Of a stretch of DNA of 7,274 nt, positions 1 through 6,118 are shown piece by piece; position 1 is the stretch's first letter, and every line of letters starts with the position of its first letter. The stretch covers positions 1-7,274 of the forward strand of contig CAYWVC010000056.1 in NCBI GenBank assembly GCA_964461635.1, read 5' to 3'. The position numbers and the translations under genes were made by a program. Source of the stretch: RGIG3994 sp964461635 (GTDB lineage: Bacteria; Bacillota; Clostridia; Oscillospirales; CAG-272). The notes under the pieces were generated by a model. That model did not search any database and was not told where the DNA came from. It worked only from the letters and a program-made list of their open reading frames with translations.

Positions 1-40
1 GCTTTCGTATTCTCCTAAAAAGCCTCAACGCTTTCGTATT
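1..40. repeat. 11-nt direct repeat at the left edge
   Basis: GCTTTCGTATT occurs at 1-11 and again at 30-40, a period of 29 nt; the second copy overlaps the HAD stop codon. Between them lies TCTCC, which on the minus strand reads GGAGA within AGGAG, a possible SD for a gene starting off the left edge. With only two copies visible the meaning is unclear. Confidence 0.45.
17..34 (-). terminator. Weak terminator-like hairpin after the HAD gene
   Basis: On the minus strand AAAGC and GCTTT pair around a GTTGAG loop, with two further T residues after the stem (TTTTT in total, three of them in the stem). The stem is only 5 bp with two G-C pairs, so termination would be weak. The real end of the operon may lie beyond the left edge. 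Confidence 0.25.
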
Positions 41-692
41 ATAATAGCACCGACATAAGCTCTTCGGGGGAGTCGACGGTGGTTGACGCGCCGGAGGCGG
101 CGAGGAAGTCCCTGCTACGGAAGCCCCACGAGACGCTGATACAGTCGATGTCGGCGTTCTTTGCCGTAAGGATATCCACGTCGGAGTCCCCGACGTAGAC
201 CGTTTCCTCGCGGGAGGCTCCGAGGTGCGACATCACCTCAAGCACGGTATCGGGGGCGGGCTTGCGCCTCACGCCCTCGCGCTCACCGACCGCGGCGGCG
301 AAGGCATCGCCGAAGAAGTGTTCGCACAGCGTTTTGACCGCCGCGTCCGCCTTATTTGAGACGACGGCGCAGGTCACTCCCGCGTCGCGCAACGTCTTCA
401 GCAGCTCGGGGATCCCCCCGTAGGGCGCGGTCTTATCTGCGCAGTGGAGGGAATAGAGGCGTTTGAATTCCTTAAACAGTGCATCGAGCTCGGCACTGTC
501 CGTTCCGCTTGGCGCGGCGCGTTCGACGAGCAATCGGATACCGTTGCCGACGAAGGCTCTGACCTCCTCCCTCGTGCGCTCGGGGTATTCGAAGTGCCGA
601 AGGGCGAGGTTCACGGACAGTGCGAGGTCGTCAAGCGTGTCAAGCACCGTGCCGTCGAGGTCGAATATCACGTATCGGTATCTTTTATTCAC
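39..692 (-). CDS. HAD-family hydrolase, Gph/PpaX-like phosphatase
   Basis: A 217-aa HAD superfamily phosphatase with a helical cap inserted after motif I. Catalytic motifs: DLDGT (11-15, D11 nucleophile and D13 acid/base), SNK (112-114, motif II), K144 in RKPAPD (motif III), and GDSDVD (168-173, motif IV with metal-binding D169 and D173). Length and layout match phosphoglycolate phosphatase (Gph) and pyrophosphatase PpaX, which cannot be told apart by eye; other small phosphate esters are possible. It is a soluble cytoplasmic enzyme. Translation starts at GTG (690-692), inside the last codons of the PAP2 gene (overlap GTGAATAA), with a GGGGGA SD-like run 8 nt upstream. No ATG alternative exists in frame near this position. 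It is the last complete gene of the operon and may serve general metabolite repair rather than the envelope theme. Confidence 0.88.
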   Translation of the reverse strand: MNKRYRYVIFDLDGTVLDTLDDLALSVNLALRHFEYPERTREEVRAFVGNGIRLLVERAAPSGTDSAELDALFKEFKRLYSLHCADKTAPYGGIPELLKTLRDAGVTCAVVSNKADAAVKTLCEHFFGDAFAAAVGEREGVRRKPAPDTVLEVMSHLGASREETVYVGDSDVDILTAKNADIDCISVSWGFRSRDFLAASGASTTVDSPEELMSVLL

Positions 693-1374
693 GGCATTCG
701 TCCCCCGCGATCAAGGTCAGCACGCCGTAGTAGACCGACAGCAGTGCCCCGGCGATCAGCACGCCGCCGACGATATCGGTGAACCAATGCGCTCCCGAGA
801 GCAGGCGGCAGACCGCGATAATTGATGCAAGTGCCGGGCAGAGCGCGACGGCGGGAATCCTTATCGCCGCGGTCTTTATCCGACGGGCAAGGTACGTCGC
901 CGCCGGGATCAGCACACAAAGTGCCATCAAGGTGTGCGAGGAAGGGAAGGACGCCTCCGCCGCCGTCTCGTCGGGCATAAGCACGGGGCGGCAATTGGGG
1001 CTGATGAGCTCAAAGATCACGTAGACCGCTACGACGGCGATCCAGAGTCCAACCATACAGATAAGCTCTCGGTCGACCTTCTTGATTGATTTACGCTTAA
1101 TCCGCTGTACCGGCAGGATCAGGGCGAGCCCCGCCGCCAACGCAACGGTAAGATAGCCGAGCAGCTCGGTCAGCTCGTAAAGGTCGTAGTTGACCCCGGT
1201 CAGCTCAAACACCGCGCCGTTAAGGGTTGCAAGCCCAACGACGGTGTCGATCGGACCCGCCTCGCGTCGGTCGGCAAAGCAGAGGCAGACGGTCAGCGCC
1301 GTCAGCAGAATGGCAAATGCCCCCGCGAGCACGAAGTACGCGGAGGCTTTTTTCTTTCGGTCGTATTCTTTCAT
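685..1374 (-). CDS. PAP2-family membrane phosphatase, possible undecaprenyl-PP phosphatase
   Basis: A 229-aa protein with about six hydrophobic segments (first at about 12-33). The PAP2 motifs are present in order: CRP with R129-P130 (motif 1), FPSSHT with H147 (motif 2, PSSH instead of the commoner PSGH), and RLLSGAHWFTD (190-200) with R190, H196 and D200 (motif 3). The expected Lys of motif 1, seven residues before R129, is Glu122. Membrane PAP2 enzymes such as BcrC, PgpB and YbjG remove a phosphate from undecaprenyl pyrophosphate, phosphatidylglycerol phosphate or similar lipids, with the active site facing outward. Next to a DUF368 protein, a C55-PP phosphatase role is attractive but not proven by sequence. 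SD AAGGAG (1384-1389) lies 9 nt from the ATG, which supports the start. The gene's end overlaps the HAD gene by 8 nt, implying coupled translation. Confidence 0.85.
   Translation of the reverse strand: MKEYDRKKKASAYFVLAGAFAILLTALTVCLCFADRREAGPIDTVVGLATLNGAVFELTGVNYDLYELTELLGYLTVALAAGLALILPVQRIKRKSIKKVDRELICMVGLWIAVVAVYVIFELISPNCRPVLMPDETAAEASFPSSHTLMALCVLIPAATYLARRIKTAAIRIPAVALCPALASIIAVCRLLSGAHWFTDIVGGVLIAGALLSVYYGVLTLIAGDECRE
690..706 (-). promoter_or_regulatory. GTG start and SD of the HAD gene inside the PAP2 gene
   Basis: GGGGGA on the minus strand, an 8-nt spacer, then GTG. The site lies wholly in the 3' end of the PAP2 coding region, and the start overlaps the PAP2 stop, so ribosomes finishing PAP2 can reinitiate here. 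Confidence 0.6.
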
Positions 1375-1388
1375 TTTTTCGTTCTCCT

Positions 1389-1402
1389 TCCGATTAATCG
1401 GA
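1389..1402. repeat. 14-nt perfect palindrome at the DUF368-PAP2 junction
   Basis: TCCGATTAATCGGA is a perfect palindrome with 7-nt half-sites. It covers the DUF368 stop codon (1394-1396) and shares its last base with the PAP2 SD, AAGGAG (1384-1389, minus strand). In RNA it can form a 5-bp stem with a UUAA loop directly beside the SD. It could influence coupling between the two genes or bind a dimeric regulator; chance is also possible. Confidence 0.5.
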
Positions 1403-2344
1403 GCATTGGCTCTGCTCGTCGGAGGCGGCGAGCTTCCGATTCCTTCTCAGCTTCAGCATCTGAAGAGTCATTACCAATGCCGCGCCGATGAAGAAGCAGA
1501 TCCAATTAAAATTCGACGCGTTCATCATCGTATTCGGTGCCTGACCGGGCTGCGGCTCTATCGTCATCGGCGCGACGAGGATCGACACAAGCGAGCCGAC
1601 AAGCATTCCGACGGCGAAGTATACCGTCTGCTTACGGAAGCGCTTGAGGCAATGGTTGATGCCCTTCACCCCGACAAAGCCTCCGAGCAGAGCGCCGACC
1701 CCGAGACCCGAGAGCGCGGGGAGGGCTCCCGCGACCGCCGCCGTATCGAAGGCAACGAGCGCGTGCAGAAAGGCAATTATCGGGCGGTATACGCCGAAGG
1801 CGAGAAAGACCGTTGAGCCCGAGATCCCGGGGCAGAGCAGTGCGACGGTCGAGAGCACCCCGATGACGAACATCTTTACCCACAGCGCGGGGGTAAGCTC
1901 GGTCAGCACGACGTAGGGCGTGTTAAGCGTGACCGAGATCCACGACATACCCGCGATCAGCAGAAAGCCGAGCAGGGCGAATACGCTGTAATAATACTTT
2001 CCGTGCAGGCATTCGCGCTCGTCGTAGACAAGGAAGGGAACAGAGAGCAGTATGAAGCCGAAGAAAAGCGAGCTGATTCCGTATATCTGCGCGTCAAGTA
2101 TCCGGTCGAGCACGGTTACGGAGATCGCCAGACCGACGACCCAGCCTCCCCCGACCCGCAGGATATATATCAGCCCCGACAGCCGCTTTCCCTTATGAAA
2201 CACAAGGTCGTTGACAGCACCCATAAACCGGTCGTAAAATCCGAGGAGCAACGCGATCGTTCCCCCGGATACGCCCGGCACGCTGTTGGCGACCGCCATA
2301 AAGAAGCCGCCTATAAGATCCTTCAGTAGTTTCATAGCCTTCAT
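1394..2344 (-). CDS. DUF368 membrane protein, candidate undecaprenyl-phosphate translocase (PopT family)
   Basis: A 316-aa polytopic membrane protein with about eight or nine hydrophobic segments. DUF368 proteins contain two inverted repeats, and both signature loops are visible: NSVPGVSGGTIALLLGFY (20-37) and LCPGISGSTVFLAFGVY (170-186). Members of this family (PopT) were reported to return undecaprenyl phosphate, the lipid carrier for peptidoglycan and other surface polymers, from the outer to the inner leaflet; DedA-family UptA does the same job. The next gene downstream is a PAP2 phosphatase, which could make that very substrate, and this supports the role. The start is uncertain: ATG at 2342-2344 is used here, but ATG at 2333-2335 (M4) is also possible, and both have poor SD spacing. 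The C-terminus after residue 300 is a short polar tail. The family call is firm; transport of C55-P by this particular protein is inferred. Confidence 0.88.
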   Translation of the reverse strand: MKAMKLLKDLIGGFFMAVANSVPGVSGGTIALLLGFYDRFMGAVNDLVFHKGKRLSGLIYILRVGGGWVVGLAISVTVLDRILDAQIYGISSLFFGFILLSVPFLVYDERECLHGKYYYSVFALLGFLLIAGMSWISVTLNTPYVVLTELTPALWVKMFVIGVLSTVALLCPGISGSTVFLAFGVYRPIIAFLHALVAFDTAAVAGALPALSGLGVGALLGGFVGVKGINHCLKRFRKQTVYFAVGMLVGSLVSILVAPMTIEPQPGQAPNTMMNASNFNWICFFIGAALVMTLQMLKLRRNRKLAASDEQSQCSD

Positions 2345-2353
2345 TCAAGGCAT
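2345..2353 (-). other. Two-codon frame ATG-CCT-TGA before DUF368
   Basis: ATG CCT TGA (Met-Pro-stop) sits in the right half of the palindrome and is immediately followed, in the same frame, by the DUF368 ATG. Its ATG has the ideal 9-nt spacing from AAGAGG. It could act as a minimal leader peptide with reinitiation, or be chance. A point change in the TGA would extend the DUF368 N-terminus by three residues. Confidence 0.3.
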
Positions 2354-2362
2354 TTGCCTTGA
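2345..2362 (-). repeat. 18-nt perfect palindrome between SD and start of DUF368 gene
   Basis: TCAAGGCAAATGCCTTGA on the minus strand has 8-nt arms that pair perfectly around a 2-nt centre. In RNA it could fold as a 6-7 bp stem with a 4-6 nt loop. It begins directly after the SD AAGAGG and ends directly before the ATG, filling the whole spacer. It may be an RNA element that changes SD-start spacing, or a DNA operator. The palindrome is a direct observation; its role is not known. Confidence 0.6.
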
Positions 2363-2368
2363 CCTCTT
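2363..2368 (-). promoter_or_regulatory. Ribosome binding site AAGAGG before DUF368 gene, oddly spaced
   Basis: AAGAGG on the minus strand is the best SD-like sequence upstream of the DUF368 gene. It is 18 nt from the assigned ATG (2342-2344) but only 9 nt from an earlier ATG (2351-2353) that opens a two-codon frame. An alternative, weaker AAGG (2357-2360) lies 12 nt from the gene's ATG inside the palindrome. Confidence 0.5.
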
Positions 2369-2378
2369 TTTATTATTA

Positions 2379-3128
2379 TCAGATAAGAGCCGTTACTATA
2401 TTCACGACTCCCGCCACCGCCATAAAGCCGTAGACTATACGGCGAAGGACAAGGGGATTGAGGTGCTTGAATATCGCCCGCCCGATCAGTATTCCCGCGA
2501 CCATTCCGATCGCGCCGAAGGGCAACAGGATCAGCACGTCGCGGGTGACGAAGCCGTTCGCCGCCTTCACGATCGAGCTGTAAATATTGGAGAACAGAAA
2601 GTACGCCTGTATCGTGCCGAGGTATCTGTTCTTGTCATCGCCCTCCGATTGCATATAGTACACGACGACCGGGGGTCCCCCCATCGAGAAGATCCCGCCG
2701 AGCACGCCGGAGCACCCGCCGGCGATGAGCCCCGCAAACGGGGTCGGCTTGATCTTTATCTTCGACGAGAAGAAGAGGAAGTACGCGCTCATAAGGATCA
2801 GCACGACGCCGAGCATTATTATCAGCACGTTGTTGTCCACCTTTTTCATCACCATCACCGAGGGGACCGAGATCACGGCAAAGCCGATGGCGGGAAAAAG
2901 TATATTCTTCCAATGTATGTATTTGCGATAGCTCACGGCAACGATCACGGTCGAGACCATTGCAAGCAAGCCCGAGAGCGCCGAGGCGCAGCCGTAGACC
3001 TCCAGAAGATGGGAGAGGAAGATCATAGCGAAGATCCCGAAGCCGAAGCCCGTGATCCGCTGTATTGCGCTCCCGACCGTTGCCACGAGCACGACGGCTA
3101 TTATAGTTGGTATGAGCTCTGCCGTCAT
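2379..3128 (-). CDS. TauE/SafE-family membrane permease
   Basis: A 249-aa, very hydrophobic protein with about eight predicted membrane segments, matching the usual length of TauE/SafE (DUF81) proteins. The two homologous halves each carry a recognisable motif: QRITGFGFGIFAM (23-35) and GVLGGIFSMGGPPVVVYYM (141-159). Characterised members export sulfite, sulfoacetate or related organosulfur anions, or take part in sulfate or taurine metabolism; many are unassigned. The ATG follows the sulfatase stop after a single nucleotide, so the two genes are probably translationally coupled; the nearest SD-like AAGGA is 14 nt upstream, inside the sulfatase gene. The tight pairing suggests that it moves the sulfate or sulfite released by the sulfatase, or imports a sulfated substrate, but this is inference. 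No residue in the sequence tells the direction or the substrate. Confidence 0.87.
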   Translation of the reverse strand: MTAELIPTIIAVVLVATVGSAIQRITGFGFGIFAMIFLSHLLEVYGCASALSGLLAMVSTVIVAVSYRKYIHWKNILFPAIGFAVISVPSVMVMKKVDNNVLIIMLGVVLILMSAYFLFFSSKIKIKPTPFAGLIAGGCSGVLGGIFSMGGPPVVVYYMQSEGDDKNRYLGTIQAYFLFSNIYSSIVKAANGFVTRDVLILLPFGAIGMVAGILIGRAIFKHLNPLVLRRIVYGFMAVAGVVNIVTALI

Positions 3129-3129
3129 T

Positions 3130-4692
3130 TTACTTTATCGCGTCCTTTTCTATCCAATCAATCAACTCGTCAAGGTGACAGAATTTCGGGAATTCGTTTG
3201 AATTGATCTTCGGTCTTTGTGCATTCGTGATGGGGAGTCCGGTGGCGTAATCGAGCTGTCTCGGCTCGTATTCCTCGTTTTCGCGCTGACGTGTCCAACC
3301 GGTGTAGCGCCAGCTCGCCTCGCACGCGTCGGTGCGCCACGGGCGGCGCTCCCAATAGTAGGCGCGGAAGGGATCGCGGCAGACGTTCATCTTCTCAAGC
3401 AGCTCGTCGTGCATCGCGTTTCTCCGCTCGGCGTACTCGGGGTCGTTTATGAGGTTGCGGCACTCGTACGGATCGACCGAGAGATCGTAGAGCTCGTCGT
3501 CCGAGAGCAGGTTGATCACGAGCTTGAGATCTCCCTTGACGAGACAGCGCATAAGCTGAAGTCCGCCGTAGAAATCGTGATCGAGCTCAAAGCGCCCGAA
3601 TTCTATCAGGAAGGAGTCGTCCGCCGGAGCGTCAAGGTCCTCCGTCGTGCGGAGGATGCTTCCACCCTCAAGCTGATCGGGGATCGGGAGCCCGAAATAT
3701 TCGAGGACCGTGGGGCAGACGTTGATATGCGAGACGGGCTGACGGTCGTAAACGGCACCGTGCAGACCCTCCGGATTTCTGATGATGAATGGAATTCTCG
3801 CCACGTCGTCGTAGGCGGCGGGACCCTTCTCAAACAGGCAGTGACTGCCGAGCAGGTCGCCGTGGTCGGAGGTGTACATTATCATCGCGTCCTTCGGCGC
3901 GGCGTCGGCGACGCGTCCGATCAGCTCGTCGACGTAGGAATTACAGCCGAAAAAGTATTTTTTCTTGATCTTGAACTTGTCGCGATCGCGCCTCGGCTTT
4001 TGCGCCGACCAGACCTGCTGGTGGATCGGCTTGCCCTCCAGCGTGTCGTAGACCGCGGGGCTCTTCGGGAACTCGTAGTCCTTATACATCGAAGCGTAAG
4101 GCTGAGGGCAGAGGAAGGGTCCGTGCGGTTCGTCGAAGGACACGACGAGGAAGTAATCGTCGTCGCGATGCTTCTCCATATAATCGAGCGCGCGGGTCAT
4201 CACGCGGTAGCCGTAGGTGAATTCGGGCTCAACGTCCTCAAAATCCATCGTCTGCGGCATTCTTGACTTTATGCGGTCGCGGTCGTTGCCGAGCTCCTCA
4301 AGGTAGCGGCGCATATCGTACCAATAGTCGGGATCCCAACCGTCGGGGCAGATGCCGTTGCCGAAGTAGTCACTGCCGTCAAGGTGCCATTTGCCGATAT
4401 AAGCCGTATTGAGTCCCGAATCGTGCAGGCGCTGACCTATCGTGTGAACGTTGTCGCCGAGGGGCATACAGTTTGCCCACGAGCCGTTCGACGAGGGGTA
4501 AAGCCCCGTAAAGAGGCAAGACCTTGCGGGACCGCAGACCGGCTGTGCCGTGTAGGCGCGCTCGTAGCGCACGCCCTCGGCGGCGAGACGGTCGATACAC
4601 GGGGTGCTGAGCCCCGTTTCGCGGTAGCAATTGACCATATCCCATCTCTGGGTATCGGTCATTACAAAAACCAACTGTCTTTTCTTTCCCAT
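3130..4692 (-). CDS. Cys-type sulfatase (alkaline-phosphatase superfamily)
   Basis: A 520-aa sulfatase that hydrolyses sulfate esters. The signature CGPARSCLFTG begins at C53, which should be converted to formylglycine; C53-x-P55-x-R57 is the canonical maturation motif. Metal and active-site residues visible are D13 (TDTQRWD), K101 and H103 (GKWHL), H190 (DEPHGPF), D276-H277 (SDHGD) and K289 (LFEKG). The region FEKGPAAYDDVARIPF (287-302) is typical of the family. No signal peptide is present, so it is likely cytoplasmic and would act on imported small substrates. The C-terminal part (about 440-490) is rich in Trp, Tyr and charged residues and probably shapes substrate choice. A Cys-type enzyme in an anaerobe needs the radical-SAM maturase anSME, which is not in this window. 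The SD is GGAAGGA at 4704-4710, 18 nt after the dehydrogenase stop. Substrate unknown: sulfated sugars such as GlcNAc-6-sulfate would fit the upstream hydrolase, but arylsulfate or choline sulfate cannot be excluded. Confidence 0.92.
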   Translation of the reverse strand: MGKKRQLVFVMTDTQRWDMVNCYRETGLSTPCIDRLAAEGVRYERAYTAQPVCGPARSCLFTGLYPSSNGSWANCMPLGDNVHTIGQRLHDSGLNTAYIGKWHLDGSDYFGNGICPDGWDPDYWYDMRRYLEELGNDRDRIKSRMPQTMDFEDVEPEFTYGYRVMTRALDYMEKHRDDDYFLVVSFDEPHGPFLCPQPYASMYKDYEFPKSPAVYDTLEGKPIHQQVWSAQKPRRDRDKFKIKKKYFFGCNSYVDELIGRVADAAPKDAMIMYTSDHGDLLGSHCLFEKGPAAYDDVARIPFIIRNPEGLHGAVYDRQPVSHINVCPTVLEYFGLPIPDQLEGGSILRTTEDLDAPADDSFLIEFGRFELDHDFYGGLQLMRCLVKGDLKLVINLLSDDELYDLSVDPYECRNLINDPEYAERRNAMHDELLEKMNVCRDPFRAYYWERRPWRTDACEASWRYTGWTRQRENEEYEPRQLDYATGLPITNAQRPKINSNEFPKFCHLDELIDWIEKDAIK

Positions 4693-4710
4693 TTACAAGT
4701 ACGTCCTTCC

Positions 4711-6102
4711 TCAGGAAAGCTTTCTGCCCATCAGCACTCCCATAACCGACGCCATCATAAGTCCGCGGGTCCAGCCCGACGAATCGCCGAGGCAGTGGAG
4801 CCCCTCAACGTTGGTGTTGAAGTCCTCGTCCATCCTTATGCGGTTGCTGTAGAACTTCAGCTCGGGGGAGTAGAGCAATGTCTCGTACGCCGCGAATCCG
4901 GGCACGACCTGATCGACCGCCTCGATGAAGTTCACGATATTGGTCATAGTGCGGTAGGGAATTGCGGCGGTGATATCGCCCGCGACGGCATCGGGCAACG
5001 TGGGCTTGACGTTCGACTGCGCCAGCTCCTTCTGCCACGTGCGCTTGCCGTCAAGTATGTCGCCGTAGCGCTGAACGAGGATATGTCCCGCGCCGAGCAT
5101 ATTGGAGAGCTCACCGATCTTCTGCGCGTAGGCTATCGGCTGATTGAAGGGATGGTTGAAGTTATGCGAGCAGAGTATTGCCACGTTGGTGTTGCTTGAC
5201 TTGAAATCCTTGTAGGAGTGCCCGTTGACGACGGCAAGGTCGTTGTCGTAGTTCTCCTGACTGACGAAGCCGCCGGGGTTCTGACAGAAGGTGCGGACCT
5301 TGTTCTTGAACGGCTTCGGATATCCGATCAGCTTGGATTCGTAGAGGACCTTGTTGACCGTCTCCATAACCTCGTTGCGCACCTCGACCCTCACGCCGAT
5401 ATCGACGGTTCCGGGCTGATGAGCTATATTGTAGGCAGCGCAGATCTTTTCAAGCCAATCGGCACCGCGTCTGCCCGCCGCGATGACCGTGTTGTCGGCG
5501 TAGATCGCCGTCTCCTGCCCGTCAAGCAGAGCGACGATGCCGAGGCACTTGCCGTCCTTCAGAATGATGTTACTGCATTCGCAGCCGAAGAGGATCTCGA
5601 CACCGTTGTCAAGTAGATACTTTTCGATGGCGTAGTAAATCTCGTGATTCTTCTCGGTCCCGAGATGGCGTATCGGACAATCGACGAGCCGGAGTCCGGC
5701 GCGGATGGCATTGCGGCGGATCGCCTTGACCTCCTCGTCGTTATTGAGTCCCTCTATCTGCTCGTCGGCTCCGAAGTCCAGGTATATCTTGTCGGTGTAG
5801 TCTATCGTCTCCTGCACGAGGTCCTCGCCCACGAGATTCGGGAGGTCGCCGCCCACTGATGCCGACAGCGAGAGCTTTCCGTCCGAGAAGGCACCCGCGC
5901 CCGAGAAGCCGGTGGTTATGTGGCAGTAGGGCTTGCAGTTCATACAGTGCCCCGTCTTTGCCTTCGGACAGCTGCGGTTTTCTACCGCCTTGCCCTTTTC
6001 AACTATAATGATCTTCTTCTTGCTTCCGCGGCGGATCATCTCTATCGCCGTGAATATTCCGGCGGGGCCCGCACCGACTATGACTGTGTCGTACTTTTTC
6101 AT
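4711..6102 (-). CDS. FAD-dependent dehydrogenase, COG2509-type, with Cys cluster
   Basis: A 463-aa flavoprotein. The N-terminal Rossmann motif VGAGPAG (9-15) and the acidic E35 at the end of the second beta strand (IIIVEKG) bind the ADP part of FAD. The C-terminal GDSSGWTRG (439-447) is the second FAD-contact motif of these oxidoreductases. A cysteine cluster, C45-x7-C53-x2-C56-x3-C60, lies just before TTGFSGAGAFSDGKLS (63-78). As I recall, this arrangement is typical of the poorly characterised COG2509 'FAD-dependent dehydrogenase' family. The cysteines could bind Zn or an Fe-S cluster, or act in redox chemistry; the sequence alone does not decide. There is no signal peptide or membrane segment, so it should be cytoplasmic. 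The SD is AAGGA at 6115-6119, 12 nt from the ATG and overlapping the stop of the preceding gene. The natural substrate and any link to the neighbouring hydrolases are unknown. The family call is solid and the function is not assigned. Confidence 0.85.
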   Translation of the reverse strand: MKKYDTVIVGAGPAGIFTAIEMIRRGSKKKIIIVEKGKAVENRSCPKAKTGHCMNCKPYCHITTGFSGAGAFSDGKLSLSASVGGDLPNLVGEDLVQETIDYTDKIYLDFGADEQIEGLNNDEEVKAIRRNAIRAGLRLVDCPIRHLGTEKNHEIYYAIEKYLLDNGVEILFGCECSNIILKDGKCLGIVALLDGQETAIYADNTVIAAGRRGADWLEKICAAYNIAHQPGTVDIGVRVEVRNEVMETVNKVLYESKLIGYPKPFKNKVRTFCQNPGGFVSQENYDNDLAVVNGHSYKDFKSSNTNVAILCSHNFNHPFNQPIAYAQKIGELSNMLGAGHILVQRYGDILDGKRTWQKELAQSNVKPTLPDAVAGDITAAIPYRTMTNIVNFIEAVDQVVPGFAAYETLLYSPELKFYSNRIRMDEDFNTNVEGLHCLGDSSGWTRGLMMASVMGVLMGRKLS

Positions 6103-6118
6103 CTCTGTGACCGTTCCT

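Noticed and set aside
689..697. A second Met-Pro-stop frame (ATG-CCG-TGA) just before the HAD GTG
   Set aside because: The SD-like run is only 3 nt from this ATG but 8 nt from the GTG, and the bases are already constrained by the PAP2 coding end. Chance is the simpler explanation, though the likeness to the DUF368 leader was noted.
1190..1816. 208-codon plus-strand open frame across the PAP2-DUF368 junction
   Set aside because: Antisense to two membrane protein genes, with charged low-complexity translation and no family match that I recognise.
2345..2375. Palindrome followed by CCTCTTTTTATT as a plus-strand terminator
   Set aside because: The T-run is separated from the stem by four nucleotides and no plus-strand gene exists to be terminated. 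A translational or operator role on the minus strand fits better.
2286..3206. 306-codon plus-strand open frame rich in His, Asp and Arg
   Set aside because: It is the complement of hydrophobic transmembrane codons of the permease, which explains its extreme charge. No motif is seen.
3217..4266. 349-codon open frame on the plus strand, opposite the sulfatase gene
   Set aside because: It is the antisense shadow of a clear sulfatase with intact catalytic motifs. It shows no recognisable domain and arises from GC-rich codon bias.
4384..5199. 271-codon plus-strand open frame spanning the sulfatase-dehydrogenase junction
   Set aside because: Antisense to two well-supported genes, with low-complexity Arg/Val-rich composition and no family resemblance.
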